From Cordylochernes scorpioides (lineage: Eukaryota > Arthropoda > Arachnida > Pseudoscorpiones > Chernetidae), in NCBI GenBank assembly GCA_030710605.1, contig CP092877.1, positions 1,820,936 through 1,884,935 of the forward strand: 64,000 nt of DNA, written 5' to 3'. A program made the translations under genes and the position numbers. Below are positions 23,401 to 35,400 of the stretch, piece by piece (the stretch's first letter is position 1; each line of letters opens with the position of its first letter). The notes under the pieces are model-generated. The model was given only the letters and a program-made list of their open reading frames with translations. It was not told the DNA's origin and made no database searches.

Positions 23401-26400
23401 TATTTTTTTCAAATCTTTTTTAAACAAAACAAAAATTTACATACACCATTTAGTTAAATCTTTAGTAAAAAAAATAAAATAAAATAAAATTTACATTCTA
23501 TCATTCAAAATGTATCACTACCCCCACAAAAAAAAAATTGTATTAATATTTTTCTCAACGGAGGCTGGGAGGGGATGGAAGGTAAAGGATAAGATACATT
23601 GCAAGAAATTATATTACACAAGTAACCATATTGTTAGAGGTAAAAAAGGCGACCAAAGCCTGTTAGTTGGGGAAAATCACAGGAAAAGGTGGCCATACAA
23701 AACCTAACTAACAATAGGCAGGAAAAAAAAAGAAAAAAAAATGATATGGACATTACATGTCTATGGAGACACTCTCCATGTAGAATCCCATTCCAGGGCA
23801 ACTTTTTTTGTTATTTTCGCGAAATCGGCAGTAGTTTCTCCAGGGGCTCTGTGGGGTGATCTGGATTTTTTTTTCTTTAATGGAAGAGAACAAAACCTGA
23901 GGACTATCGGTGGAAGCTTGCTTGTTAGGTTCGATACCCAAGCATCCTTCCAAATCCTCTTCTTCCTGAAATGGGAATGGTGGTTCAGTATTGCCTTCAG
24001 TTACCGGATCCCAGAGCTTTACTTTAGAAACATTAACTATTGTTGCATGCTTATTTTCGGGCTGGCAAGGCTTATCTATTTCTATGGTTTGTGGTGAGGG
24101 TATGGAAATTATGGTGTATGGTTCTGGATAAAAGGCTGGCATGAGCTTACCTTGACCTGATTGGTAAGGGATCTTATAAAGGACCTTATCCCCTATTTTT
24201 AGATTAGGCGTTTTATGGGATTCATTATATCTTTTTACCAATTTAAGATGTAATTTTTCGGTATTTTCATTTGCAATTTTCCTAGCCTCTTCTATGGGTG
24301 GATATGCTCTTGTTAATTTATTGATATATGATGGCGTTATGCCAAAAAGTAAATAAACGGGAGGCATTTTAGTTATGGAATGAGGAATACTCCGATATTC
24401 TTCTAAGGCCTTTTGTAATAATTTGGGCCATGGTATTCTGGGATTTTGTTGATGGTGAAGTCTAAGCTTTGAGATAATTGTCGCATTCGCCCTCTCTACA
24501 AGCCCATTACACTGTGGGTGCGAAGGGGATGTCATCACGTGTTTTATGCCCCTTTCGTGTATAAATTTGTTAAACCTTTGGGACACAAATGAGGGGTGGC
24601 TATCAGTAACGATAATTTTTGGTTTACCTACATTTAATAACTGATTTATTATATTGATGTACGTTGCTATAGACGTACTCTTAGAAGGATAAGCCCAGAT
24701 GTATCTTGAGTGATGATCAACTATCACATGAAGACAATTCTTTGTACTGTTATAATCCCCTAATCCTAAAATACTGTCAAGGGCAACTACATCAAATGGT
24801 TTCTCAGCTAGTGGTAAATTACCCATGAGTCCATACGAAGGTGTAGTTGGCTTCTTAACAGACTGACATATTTTACATTTAAGAATATAATTTTTTATTT
24901 GTCCTATCATTCCTTTGAAATAATATTGTGTTGAGATAACTCTAGCCATTGAACTTATGCCTGGGTGTCCTAAACTTTCGTGAGCCCTGCTTATCAATTG
25001 TTGTTGTAAGGAGGGTGGTACTATAATCCTATCTCTATTTTTTAGCCTAATATAAGTAATACCGTTTTTAATGAAATATAGTTTAGATGAAGGCTTAAGT
25101 AATGATTTTTGTTCTTGTTCTATATTTTGAACAGTTAAGAAGCAGGTATATGGCAGTCGAGACAACATGTCGGCTTCATGATTCTCACATCCCTTATTAT
25201 ATTTAAATTCCAAATCATATTCTGACAATTTTAGCGCCCATCGGAATAATCTACCGTTAGTATGTTTGAAATTATTTAACCAAATTAATGCCTTATGGTC
25301 GGTATGAACTATCACATGTTGACCTGTGAAAAATATAGGGATGATATCTTTTACATGTTTCTATTATCGCCAATAATTCAAGTTCTGTTATTGTATACTT
25401 GGATTCTGCTCCCCTTAAAGCCCTACTATAAAACGCTATGGGTCTTAAGGTACCATCAGGATACTCCTGTTTAAGTACGCCTCCTAAACCTGCAATACTA
25501 GCGTCGCAAAAGATATGTGTAGCTAATAATGGATTATAAATTTGGAGTATTGGTTTCGAAACTAATGCTTCTTTAAGGGCTTCAAAACTCCTCTGACACT
25601 CTTCACTCCACGTGAATTTTACATCTTTTTTTCAATAGATCATTTAAAGGCGCTCTCAACTTATTAAAATTATCTATAAATTTGCATAATGCGTAACGCT
25701 GCCCAAAAATGACCTTAAGCATCTAACATCACGAGGAGGGGGCAAAGATTTAATTATACCAACATTAGTACTTGAAGGAGAGATTTGATCTCCAAAAATT
25801 TCGTAACCCAAATAATTTATCTTTTGCATAAAAAACAAACATTTATCTTTCCTAAGTTGGATACCTTCCTCTTGTAGGATTGCAAATATTTCCCCAAGGT
25901 GTTCTAAATGGGATTCGGTATCTTTTGAGAAAACCAAGAGATATCGTCAAAGTAAGATATTATATTTTTAAGTTCATATTTCTGCAATATGGAAGTGAGG
26001 ATCCTGTTAAAAATAGCAGGAGGTGTCCGCAATCCAAATGGTAATCTGCACCATTGGTAAGAGCCTTCTGTGGTGGTAAAGCAAGTAATAGGTTGATCTT
26101 TTTCATGTAAACCAATAGTCCAGTATGCACTTAGAATATCAAGGCACGAGAATACTTTTTAGCCTTGCACCTTTTGGATGATATTTTCAACTAAAGGAAT
26201 TGGGAAACTATCTCCTATCAATTTTGAATTCAATTTCCTAAAGTCGATACATAGTCTAGATTTATAATTTTCTCCCTTTTTATGTGCTAAAGTTACTGGC
26301 GAACTATATGGAGAAGAAGCATGCCTAATAATCCCATATTTTAATAATTGCCTAATTTGTTCTTTAATTATTTCGGTGTCCCTGGGATTATGTCGATAAG

Positions 26401-29400
26401 GTCTGAGACAAACAGGAGTTTTATCCTTGAGTCTTAACCTGGGGGGATCTACTTTTAATGGTCTAATATTATATTTGTTTTCACCAAAAATATCATTATA
26501 GCGACTTAATAAAATGTAGAAATTATTCTTAAGTTTGTCATCATTATTTAGATAGCTGTCTTCTAGATTTGGCAAGGGTAAGGGTCGAAAGTTTGGTTGG
26601 TAAACGAGTTTAGATTTAAAACAAGAGGGGACATTTATGTTATATTGATCAATAGTTTTATCTAAAAGAGGTAACTTTTTTATGTTTTTACATTTTCCTG
26701 AAAGTTTTAAACAATAATTATGTTTTTTACAATATTTAACATTATTAGAAACACCAAAATATATATTTTTTTGAGTTATCACAATATTGCAAAGCATTGA
26801 GTTCATCTTTAGAAAATGTATATTGAAATTTGTATAAAAACACATTATTTTGCATAATAACATTCTCATCAAAATCAATCTTTAGGTTAAAATATTTCAG
26901 GTACTTAGTGGATACTATCAGAAAATTCAAATTTGGATTATCAATAATATAGAACAACATATTGTTAGTTATATCTCCAATTCTGATCGTTAAACAAATT
27001 TGTCCAAATATTCCAATACGGTTATATACAGTGCTAATCATATTAGGTGTGTTTGTGTGTTGTCGACCAGAGTTATTTATCTTATCTAAAAGGCATTCAG
27101 GTAATAGGTGTATGGAAATAATATTAATGTCACTGCCTGAATCAAAGAGCACTAAATAGGTTCCCAAGAGCAATGAATCTACCCCAACGTCACTCATCAC
27201 TCCCGGGCACCATAATTGTTGCCTTACATTACCTCTAAAGTCTTGGTAAAACTGCTTTCGCCGGGTTTCTTGTCGGTCGCCAACCTCTCTGCCGGGGCGG
27301 GCACCTGAAGGAAGAGAATCCTGTGAAGGCGTTGCATTCCTTGAGTCGACATTTTGAAAATCCCATCGATCACCATTAAATGGTGAAGATATCTCTTCAT
27401 GTCGAAATCCTTCTTCCAGGGAAGATGCGATCTTAATCCACATGTCCAAATTAACTGGATTGGCAGCGATCAAAAATGGCCTCAGCTTTGCGTTTACATT
27501 CGAAGAAAGCGCTTCCAGGGTCTGCTCCGAACTTATATTCAAGATTTTTGCCAACTTCAGTTTATTAAAGTAGTAGTCCATAAGGGGTTGCGATGGAAGC
27601 TTCTTTTCAGTCCAAAACTGCCTCATCAATCCACTTGTCGATACCGGGAAAAATGTATTCATAGCTTGGTGAAGTTCATCCAACGTAAACACGTCCTGGC
27701 ACATAGAGGCGTATATCTCTAACGCTTTCCCTTTAAAAATGCTTGGGATCATTGACAGAGCATCATTTTCTGAAATATTTTGGAGCTTGACTGTTCTTTC
27801 AAAAAGATTTCGCCATTCCTGATACGTAAGGCCTGTATCCGGGTTAAAAATTGGCAAGATTTCCCTAATTGAAATGTCCACTCTCGCTCCGGTAACAACC
27901 TCTTCTTTCGGTAAAGTTTTCAAGTCTTTTTTCGATGTCATTTCGACTTTATTTCCCGTAGGTAGCGATCCTGTCGGCTAGCTGTAGTATTTCTATAGAT
28001 GTGAAAAAAGAAACTGCAGTCGTTTGTGGCCGTCTCCACCTCAGTAATCCTCTCTTTATTTTTTTCAAATCTTTTTTAAACAAAACAAAAATTTACATAC
28101 ACCATTTAGTTAAATCTTTAGTAAAAAAAAAAAACAAAATAAAATTTACATTCTATCATTCAAAATGTATCATATATGCATTTAGGTTAGTTGTTGGCAT
28201 TGTTATAACTTTTATAACTCTAATGAGACCTTGTCTTAAGACTGTACTATTTAGCCACGTAGACACGGTCCCCTAAGTGGTCAATAAAGACATGTTTGTG
28301 GTTATAGTTTATATTTTCATAATTCATGTGATAATTAAGTGACGTGTGTGCAGCCCTTCATGGTCCGGTTCATGAACCACCATATCAACCAGAAGCTGCT
28401 GGACAGCTATGACCTAGGGCAGGGATTCCTTATTGCCCAAGAGGAGGTGAAGGAGAACCTCGAGTTTCTGGTAGAATACAAGCCCATCATCAACCAGTAC
28501 AAGCATTGGATGGACAACAACCGTATCAATGTAGGTGACACCACAGTTGGTAGATAGATAACCATACTCTTGTTATATCGTGCTTTCTCCTGTAGAAGGG
28601 CTTTCGTGACAGAAAGCTAGAGGTTTTTGAATCTAGGTACTACAGGCGGTGGATGGACAACAATGGCATCAATATAGGCCATACCTATGCCGTTGATGGA
28701 AAGCAATGGTATCAATGTAGGGGCACCACACAAGAGGTGAATGTACAACAATAGTATCAGTGTAGGGGGGGCACCACACAAGAGGTGAATGTACAACAAT
28801 GGTATCAGTGTAGGGGGGCACCACACAAGAGGTGAATGTACAACAATGGTATCAATGTAGGGGGGGGCACCACACAAGGGGTGATTGTACAACAATGGTA
28901 TCAATGTAGGGGGGCACCACACAAGGGGTGAATGCACAACAATGATATCAATGATGTAGGGGCAACACACAGCCCCTGGATGGACAGCAATGGTATCAAT
29001 GTGGGTACCGCACAGGCGATGAATTGTATGACAATGATATCAATGTAGGGGAGGGGGTACCACACAGGGCAACTACGATATCCTTGTAGATGTCAAACTT
29101 GGTGGATGAACAACTCTAGCTACCCACATAACTAGTCAATAAGTAGTACAAGCGGGCCATGGCTGTGCACAGATAGTGAAGCAGCTAGTGACCCTGCAAC
29201 GCACCAACCCTGACATCGTGGCCGCGGCTAAGACCCGGGTCGGAGCCCGCATGGTGCTGAACGACCTCCTGTACAGCCTGAAGGAACGTAAAGAACTCGG
29301 CATGCTGGACGAGAGTGAATTCGTCATTCTAGGAGAGGTGACTCTCTCTGCTACCTTTCTTGATTTTGAATCCAAGACCGCACACACACATCACACACTT

Positions 29401-32400
29401 TATTTAACAATTGAACTCAAATAGGCCACTGTGAATCAGGTCAATTGTTAGAACTGTTTTTAGATTATTTGCTTCAGCACACACAACACTTAGAGTAATA
29501 TATTTTCAGAAAACTAAATCTCTATTAAAAATTTAGAATACAGAATATATGAATCCTGTTTATCATTCCGAGGACATGAATCTATAAAATTACTCTGCCC
29601 AGATAATCGAGAGCAAGGTGAAGGACCTGGCCAAGGCCCCCAACAGCATCGTCCCTACCCTCAAGCCAGTGCAGCTGCTCAGCAAGGTGGAGTGGCTCAA
29701 CAGTATTCTCATCGTACGTTTCCTGGAGGTAGGTTGTATTGAGGAGCTCTTAGTTTTAATACTCCTTAAATCCTGTCTAATGGGATTCTATAAACCCAGA
29801 AGGGACTCCATTAGCCTCTCTTTTATCAAGACCCTCCGTGCGAGGTGTAGGCTTCATCATACGTGAGGTGTCACTGCTCAGAAACAACACGGCGAATCAA
29901 GACTAAGAAGTCGAAAAACATTCCTGGTAGCAATAACTACCAGTACTAATAGAGGACATTGGAGCGACCATTGATAAATTTTGCAAAATGTTTCAGGCTT
30001 CATTATTTTAATGCCATGCGCATGTTTATTATGATCAAAAAGATGTACTAATATATTTGGGAAGTAAGGAATGTTTGTGCGTCTAAACCTGTCTCCTTAG
30101 AGAAACATTGTGGTAAATTATCTAACGAGGGAGAACACCTGTCCTGTGGACCGCCACACGGTGAGTGGAATCTAGGAGATCGGCCAAGGTCTGTGGACCA
30201 TGAAACATGGCGTCGCCTGCCAAGCCGGTATAGCTCACGCCAAAAACTTGGTATAATCCAGTAATGTTTTATGTATTTTATAAATTCTCGATATAACGAT
30301 TCAGCCACCTCAGTACGGCTAGCATGGAATCACACTCCAAACCCAGATCCCCATCTCACACCCTACATTTTTCTTCTACTTTTAACATACCCCAAATTTC
30401 ATTCCTACCTTTTAACATACCCCAAATTTAATTCCTACGTTTTAATATACCCCAAATTTCATTTTTACGTTTTAACATACCCCAAATTTCATTCCTACGT
30501 TTTAATATACCCCAAATTGTATTCCTACGTTTTAATATACACCAAATTTCATTCCTACGTTTTAATATACCCCAAATTTCATTCCTACGTTTTAATATAC
30601 CCCAAATTTCATTCCTACGTTTTAATATACACCAAATTTCATTCCTACGTTTTAATATACCCCAAATTTCATTCCTACGTTTTTACATACCTCAAATTTC
30701 ATTCCTACGTTTTAATATACCCCAAATTTAATTCCTACGTTTTAATATACCTCAAATTTCATTCCTACGTTTTAATATACACCAAATTTCATTCCTACGT
30801 TTTAATATACCCCAAATTTCATTCCTACGTTTTAATATACACCAAATTTCATTCCTACGTTTTAATATACCTCAAATTTCATTCCTACGTTTTTACATAC
30901 CCCAAATTTCATTCCTACGTTTTTACAGGCCCCAAATTTCATTCCTACGTTTTTACATACCTCAAATTTCATTCCTACGTTTTTACATATCCCAAATTTT
31001 CCCTCTACTTTTTAACAGACAGCGGGATACAAGGGCTGTACAACAGAGAGAGAGAGATTTGAGATTTTTAAAATATTTTTATTGACATCATACACAAGTC
31101 AATGGTAGCATAGATATATAAAAAGAGAGATAATTAAAAATACAACAACAACAACAAAAGCCTTTATTGAGGACCTCTCGTCCTATAAAGGATTCGCCAG
31201 TTTACAGAGTAATTGAAGAGAAGAGAACTAAGAATACAGAGAGAAACCTATAAGTTAGTAGGTATAGTATAGTATTTTCTACACTGTAACTATATACAAC
31301 AGCAGCAACAAGCCTTTTACTGGAATCAAAGTCCCATACATGATTCGTCATTTTAGTCCTGAAAAAGATTATTTACATATAATTATTTACATCAATTAGA
31401 TTATGTATATAGCTTCCTTTTCTCTTCAGCCGTCTTCCAAAATTTGAACAACGCAAACGCTCCAGCTCTGTTTCTCACCACCTCCTTCAACAGGAGCTCC
31501 AAAGAGAGTCCCTCAAGGATAATTAAAAATATATATAGATAAAATAAAAAAGTAAGCTATTTACAGGTATATAAAGTCCAGGAGACTCCCCCAACGACCA
31601 ATAGTCCTCCTCCAGACAGTAAGAGAGAGTGAGAGGTGGCCATAGTTATAAATATTCCTCCATTTGTGACGTCTCACGTGAGTTAACGAAGCCATTCTTT
31701 CTTTAATCGAAAATGAATTATTTAAAAATGATTTATCAAATATTTTTCCATTAAAAATGCTATAGAAACCTTTCCATTTTAAAAGTGTATGTGTTTAAAA
31801 ATTATGAATAATTTTAAAACACTACTTTTAAATTTGTAAGTAAATTCTATATATAGAACGTAAGGATAGCGTTGGCAGTGTGTACCAGTCCAGCCTTGGG
31901 ATAAGTAAAGTCTTGTTACATAAAAAGACTTTTGCTAATATAGTTTTATCCTGACAAATAAAAAGTATTTGTTTAAAACAAAATTCATCTAATTAAAAGC
32001 TATTTCTAGATAATGGACATTGCGACTGCTGTGATAGATATGCATGGAGACATCTGAGGCTCTTCATTTGACACGACAACAACAAAAGCTATTTCTATAG
32101 ATCTTATATAACGAAAAATTAAAATTTAATGAGGGAGAGCATGGTTCATCAGTGGTGAATCTCTCTACTATTGTATTAGACTGAATTTCTTGTATGTTAG
32201 GGAGTACAGTAAATGGAAGGTTTAAGAGATATATTGACATATGCTTCTAGGACTTCGAAATATATGCCATAATTATTCTTCCGCAAATAAGCCTGTTTGC
32301 CAACATACTAAATATACCGGTCTAATTGATTAAATTCTCAAAGTTGCTGGTAAATTTCACCACTGTAGTAAGCCATGCCCTTCTAATGTTTTTTCTAATA

Positions 32401-35400
32401 GAATAAATAAGGTGGTCTGGTGAGGCCTCTTTGGCCCTGTAGATTGTACATTGTGGGAAGGCCTTTACACCATCCTGGAAGAGGAGCGATCTTGTATGGC
32501 CAGTTTTGAGCCTGGAAATACAGGTTGCTGCTTGTCAGTTCATCCCACATTCTAGAATAGCTCCAGGCTTTTGTTTCAGATACCAATGATGGAATGTTGA
32601 CTCCTGTATTTTTGTTTGGATGTTTCTTTTTTTGTAGGGGTTTGAAAAGGTCGAAATCAAGGATTTCACCAATTGAACAGTTGAGTGGGTTGAATACAGA
32701 TAATTCAGAACATCATATTAAAGATAGAGGTTGCCTGGCCGCGGCATTCATAGTTCTTTAAAATAAAAGACACTTCGGCCAGAAATGCTTTTATTTTCTC
32801 AACGTTTCGACAAAAATATTTTGTTCTCGTCAGGAAAAAGAAAAATTAAGAATTTGGCGTTAAAAATGATGCTGAGGTTACAAGGGCGTTCTCACGCCAA
32901 CTTGAAGGGTTCTTAATTCGAATTGAGGCATTTTTAAAAAATAAATATTTTCACTGTACAAGTCCAGCTCCACAGAGAGTACAAGTAAATATACGGGGCT
33001 CTGGCACCTTGTAAGTGTAAACTGCTTCTATATGTGCTGACCCGTGATACGCTGAAAGTACAAACCCCTACTTCACATTATTATCTTTTGGCCTCTCCCA
33101 AATAATATAACATATTAATGGAAATTTTAATGTTGAATTAAATATGTCAAGAATTCGAAACTATTATAGACGCGTATTATTCTTTTATAAATCAAACAAT
33201 ATCTACAGCCCTTACTGCAATGGAAAAATTAATGGGAGGGCCTGGCTCATCAGTGGTGAACCCTCCCATTAATTTTTCCATTGCAATATGGGCTGTAGAT
33301 ATTTTTTAATTTCTAAAAGAATCATACGCATCTATAATAGTTTCGGATTTTCATAACAGATGGTGCGCTAAGGCATCATAATACAACAAGCATTAAAGAG
33401 AGATATTGTCACACAATGCTAGGTACACAAAGGCAGATATAGCCCCCCACCTAGCATTGCCCCTGTTGCTGCAGCCCCATCTCCAGTTTGAGACCTTCAC
33501 CACCGAGTCCATCATCCACGAGATCGACAGCATGTGCAAGGGCATGCGGCTCATCAAGTCCGGGATTGTCATGGTGAGTTGGCATTGCTTGTGCGAGATA
33601 TATTCTGACACCTGCTCTGCCGTGAAACCAATGGAAATAAACATGGTACTTTTTTTAAACGCTCTTGCAAAATATTTTTAGAAAACACTCTTGCAGAAGC
33701 ACCTTTTTCTTTGGTACTACCTGCAAAGGTTCGACGTAAGCGGCAGGCAATTTGTTTCGCAGACTTATCTTAATATTAAGTTATATTTTACCTTTTTAAT
33801 TCCCAAGAATGCATTGGGCAAAATTACCCGAGGATCTTCATTGAAGTATTCTACAAGTATATAACAATAATGATCACACAATAGGTACTTGTGCCATTTT
33901 ATAAAGCTGGTAAGGACCTTTGGTCGTTTTGTGTGGAATTCTAGAAACACACAGATAAAGCACAGAAAGGAAAACTATCCATATGCAGTGTTATGGACGG
34001 AATAGTCTCTAGCTCTCTGCCTCTAATAACATAAAAAGGAAGTTGATGTTATGGAGTTTAGATGAAGTTGTACATGAAACAATTTTACCTGAAATATTTC
34101 TGTACATCACCGTAGGTTGCTATCTATCCACCATCTATGCAAACATTTTATGCAAATCACTTCTAAATTATCTATTTCATTTCTTTGTGAATATAAAGGC
34201 AGAGAGAGAAGCAATATGAATAATTTAGTGAAAAATAGAAATCAAATTCTATAGAGAAGATAAATTAGGGGAAAAAACGCTTTTTATATATAATTGAAAA
34301 TTATATTTAATTGTTGCCAGAAAAAAAAAAAAAACTTCCGAAGAATGAAAGTGAGGGTAGCGTACCTGTAGTCTATAAGTGGAGTAGTTTGTGCTATCCC
34401 ACGGCGGTGTCCTAGGTTCAAGGCCAGGTAGAAGCGCAAGAAGACGAAGCACTTCCCAACGTCGACACCTTCCGCTACTTCGACGCCGAGGAGGAAGTGA
34501 AGGATCTCTTGAGCGTTGGCCACACGCTAGGTCTGATGGGAGTGCTGACCAACAAGCGCTTCAAGACGGAGGCCGTGTGTTTAACGGAGGTGGAGGTACG
34601 TAGTCCGCGATACTTACACTACAGTTGTCTGTATGTCATAGAGGCCGTGTGTTTAACGGAGGTGGAGGTACGTAGTCCGCGATACTTACACTACAGTTGT
34701 CTGTATGTCATAGAGGCCGTGTGTTTAACGGAGGTGGAGGTACGTAGAGTCCGCGGTACTTACACTACAGTTGTCTGTAGGTCATAGAGGCCGTGAGTAT
34801 GACAGAGGTGGAGGTACGTAGTCCGCGGTACTTACACTACAGTTGTCTGTATGTCATAGAGGCCGTGAGTATGACAGAGGTGGAGGTACGTAGTCCGCGG
34901 TACTTACACTACAGTTGTCTGTATGTCATAGAGGCCGTGTGTTTAACGGAGGTGGAGGTACGTAGTCCGCGGTACTTACACCCCGGTTGTCTGTATGTCA
35001 TAGAGGCCGTGAGTATGACAGAGGTGGAGGTACGTAGTCCGCGGTACTTACACTACAGTTGTCTGTATGTCATAGAGGCCGTGTGTTTAACGGAGGTGGA
35101 GGTACGTAGTCCGCGGTACTTACACTACAGTTGTCTGTACATCATAGAGGCCGTGTGTTTAACGGAGGTGGAGTTACGTAGTCCGCGGTACTTACACTAC
35201 AGTTGTCTGTATGTCATAGAGGCCGTGTGTTTAACGGAGGTGGAGGTACGTAGTCCGCGGTACTTACACTACAGTTGTCTGTACATCATAGAGGCCGTGT
35301 GTTTAACGGAGGTGGAGGTACGTAGTCCGCGGTACTTACACTACAGTTGTCTGTACATCATAGAGGCCGTGTGTTTAACGGAGGTGGAGTTACGTAGTCC

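Larger units (their letters stand above)
23327..28172 (-). mobile_element. Ty3/gypsy LTR retrotransposon, recent but frame-broken
   Basis: Two direct LTRs of about 190 bases (23327-23517 and 27983-28172) flank gag-protease, RT, RNase H and integrase, all on the minus strand. The LTRs begin TG and end CA in element orientation, are nearly identical (mainly a poly-A length difference), and sit between 4-bp 'tata' duplications. The insertion is therefore young. The pol frame still has a stop at 26159-26161 and frame changes near 25938, 25680 and between 25315 and 25400. It lies in the intron between the S4 exon and the following linker exon, antisense to the host gene. Confidence 0.9.
29729..33474. 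other. Intron with minisatellite, LINE tails and MITE
   Basis: Contains the 30-bp minisatellite (30366-31020), two LINE 3' tails (31142-31370), a LINE C-terminal relic (32330-32600), a hammerhead-like motif (32785-32848) and a palindromic MITE (33156-33345). From 29730 to 30360 and 31500 to 32330 I see nothing else. Confidence 0.6.

Noticed and set aside
30271..31062. 263-codon frame, and possible CRISPR array with 30-bp repeats
   Set aside because: Tandem units without spacers in an animal intron; neither a protein gene nor a CRISPR array.
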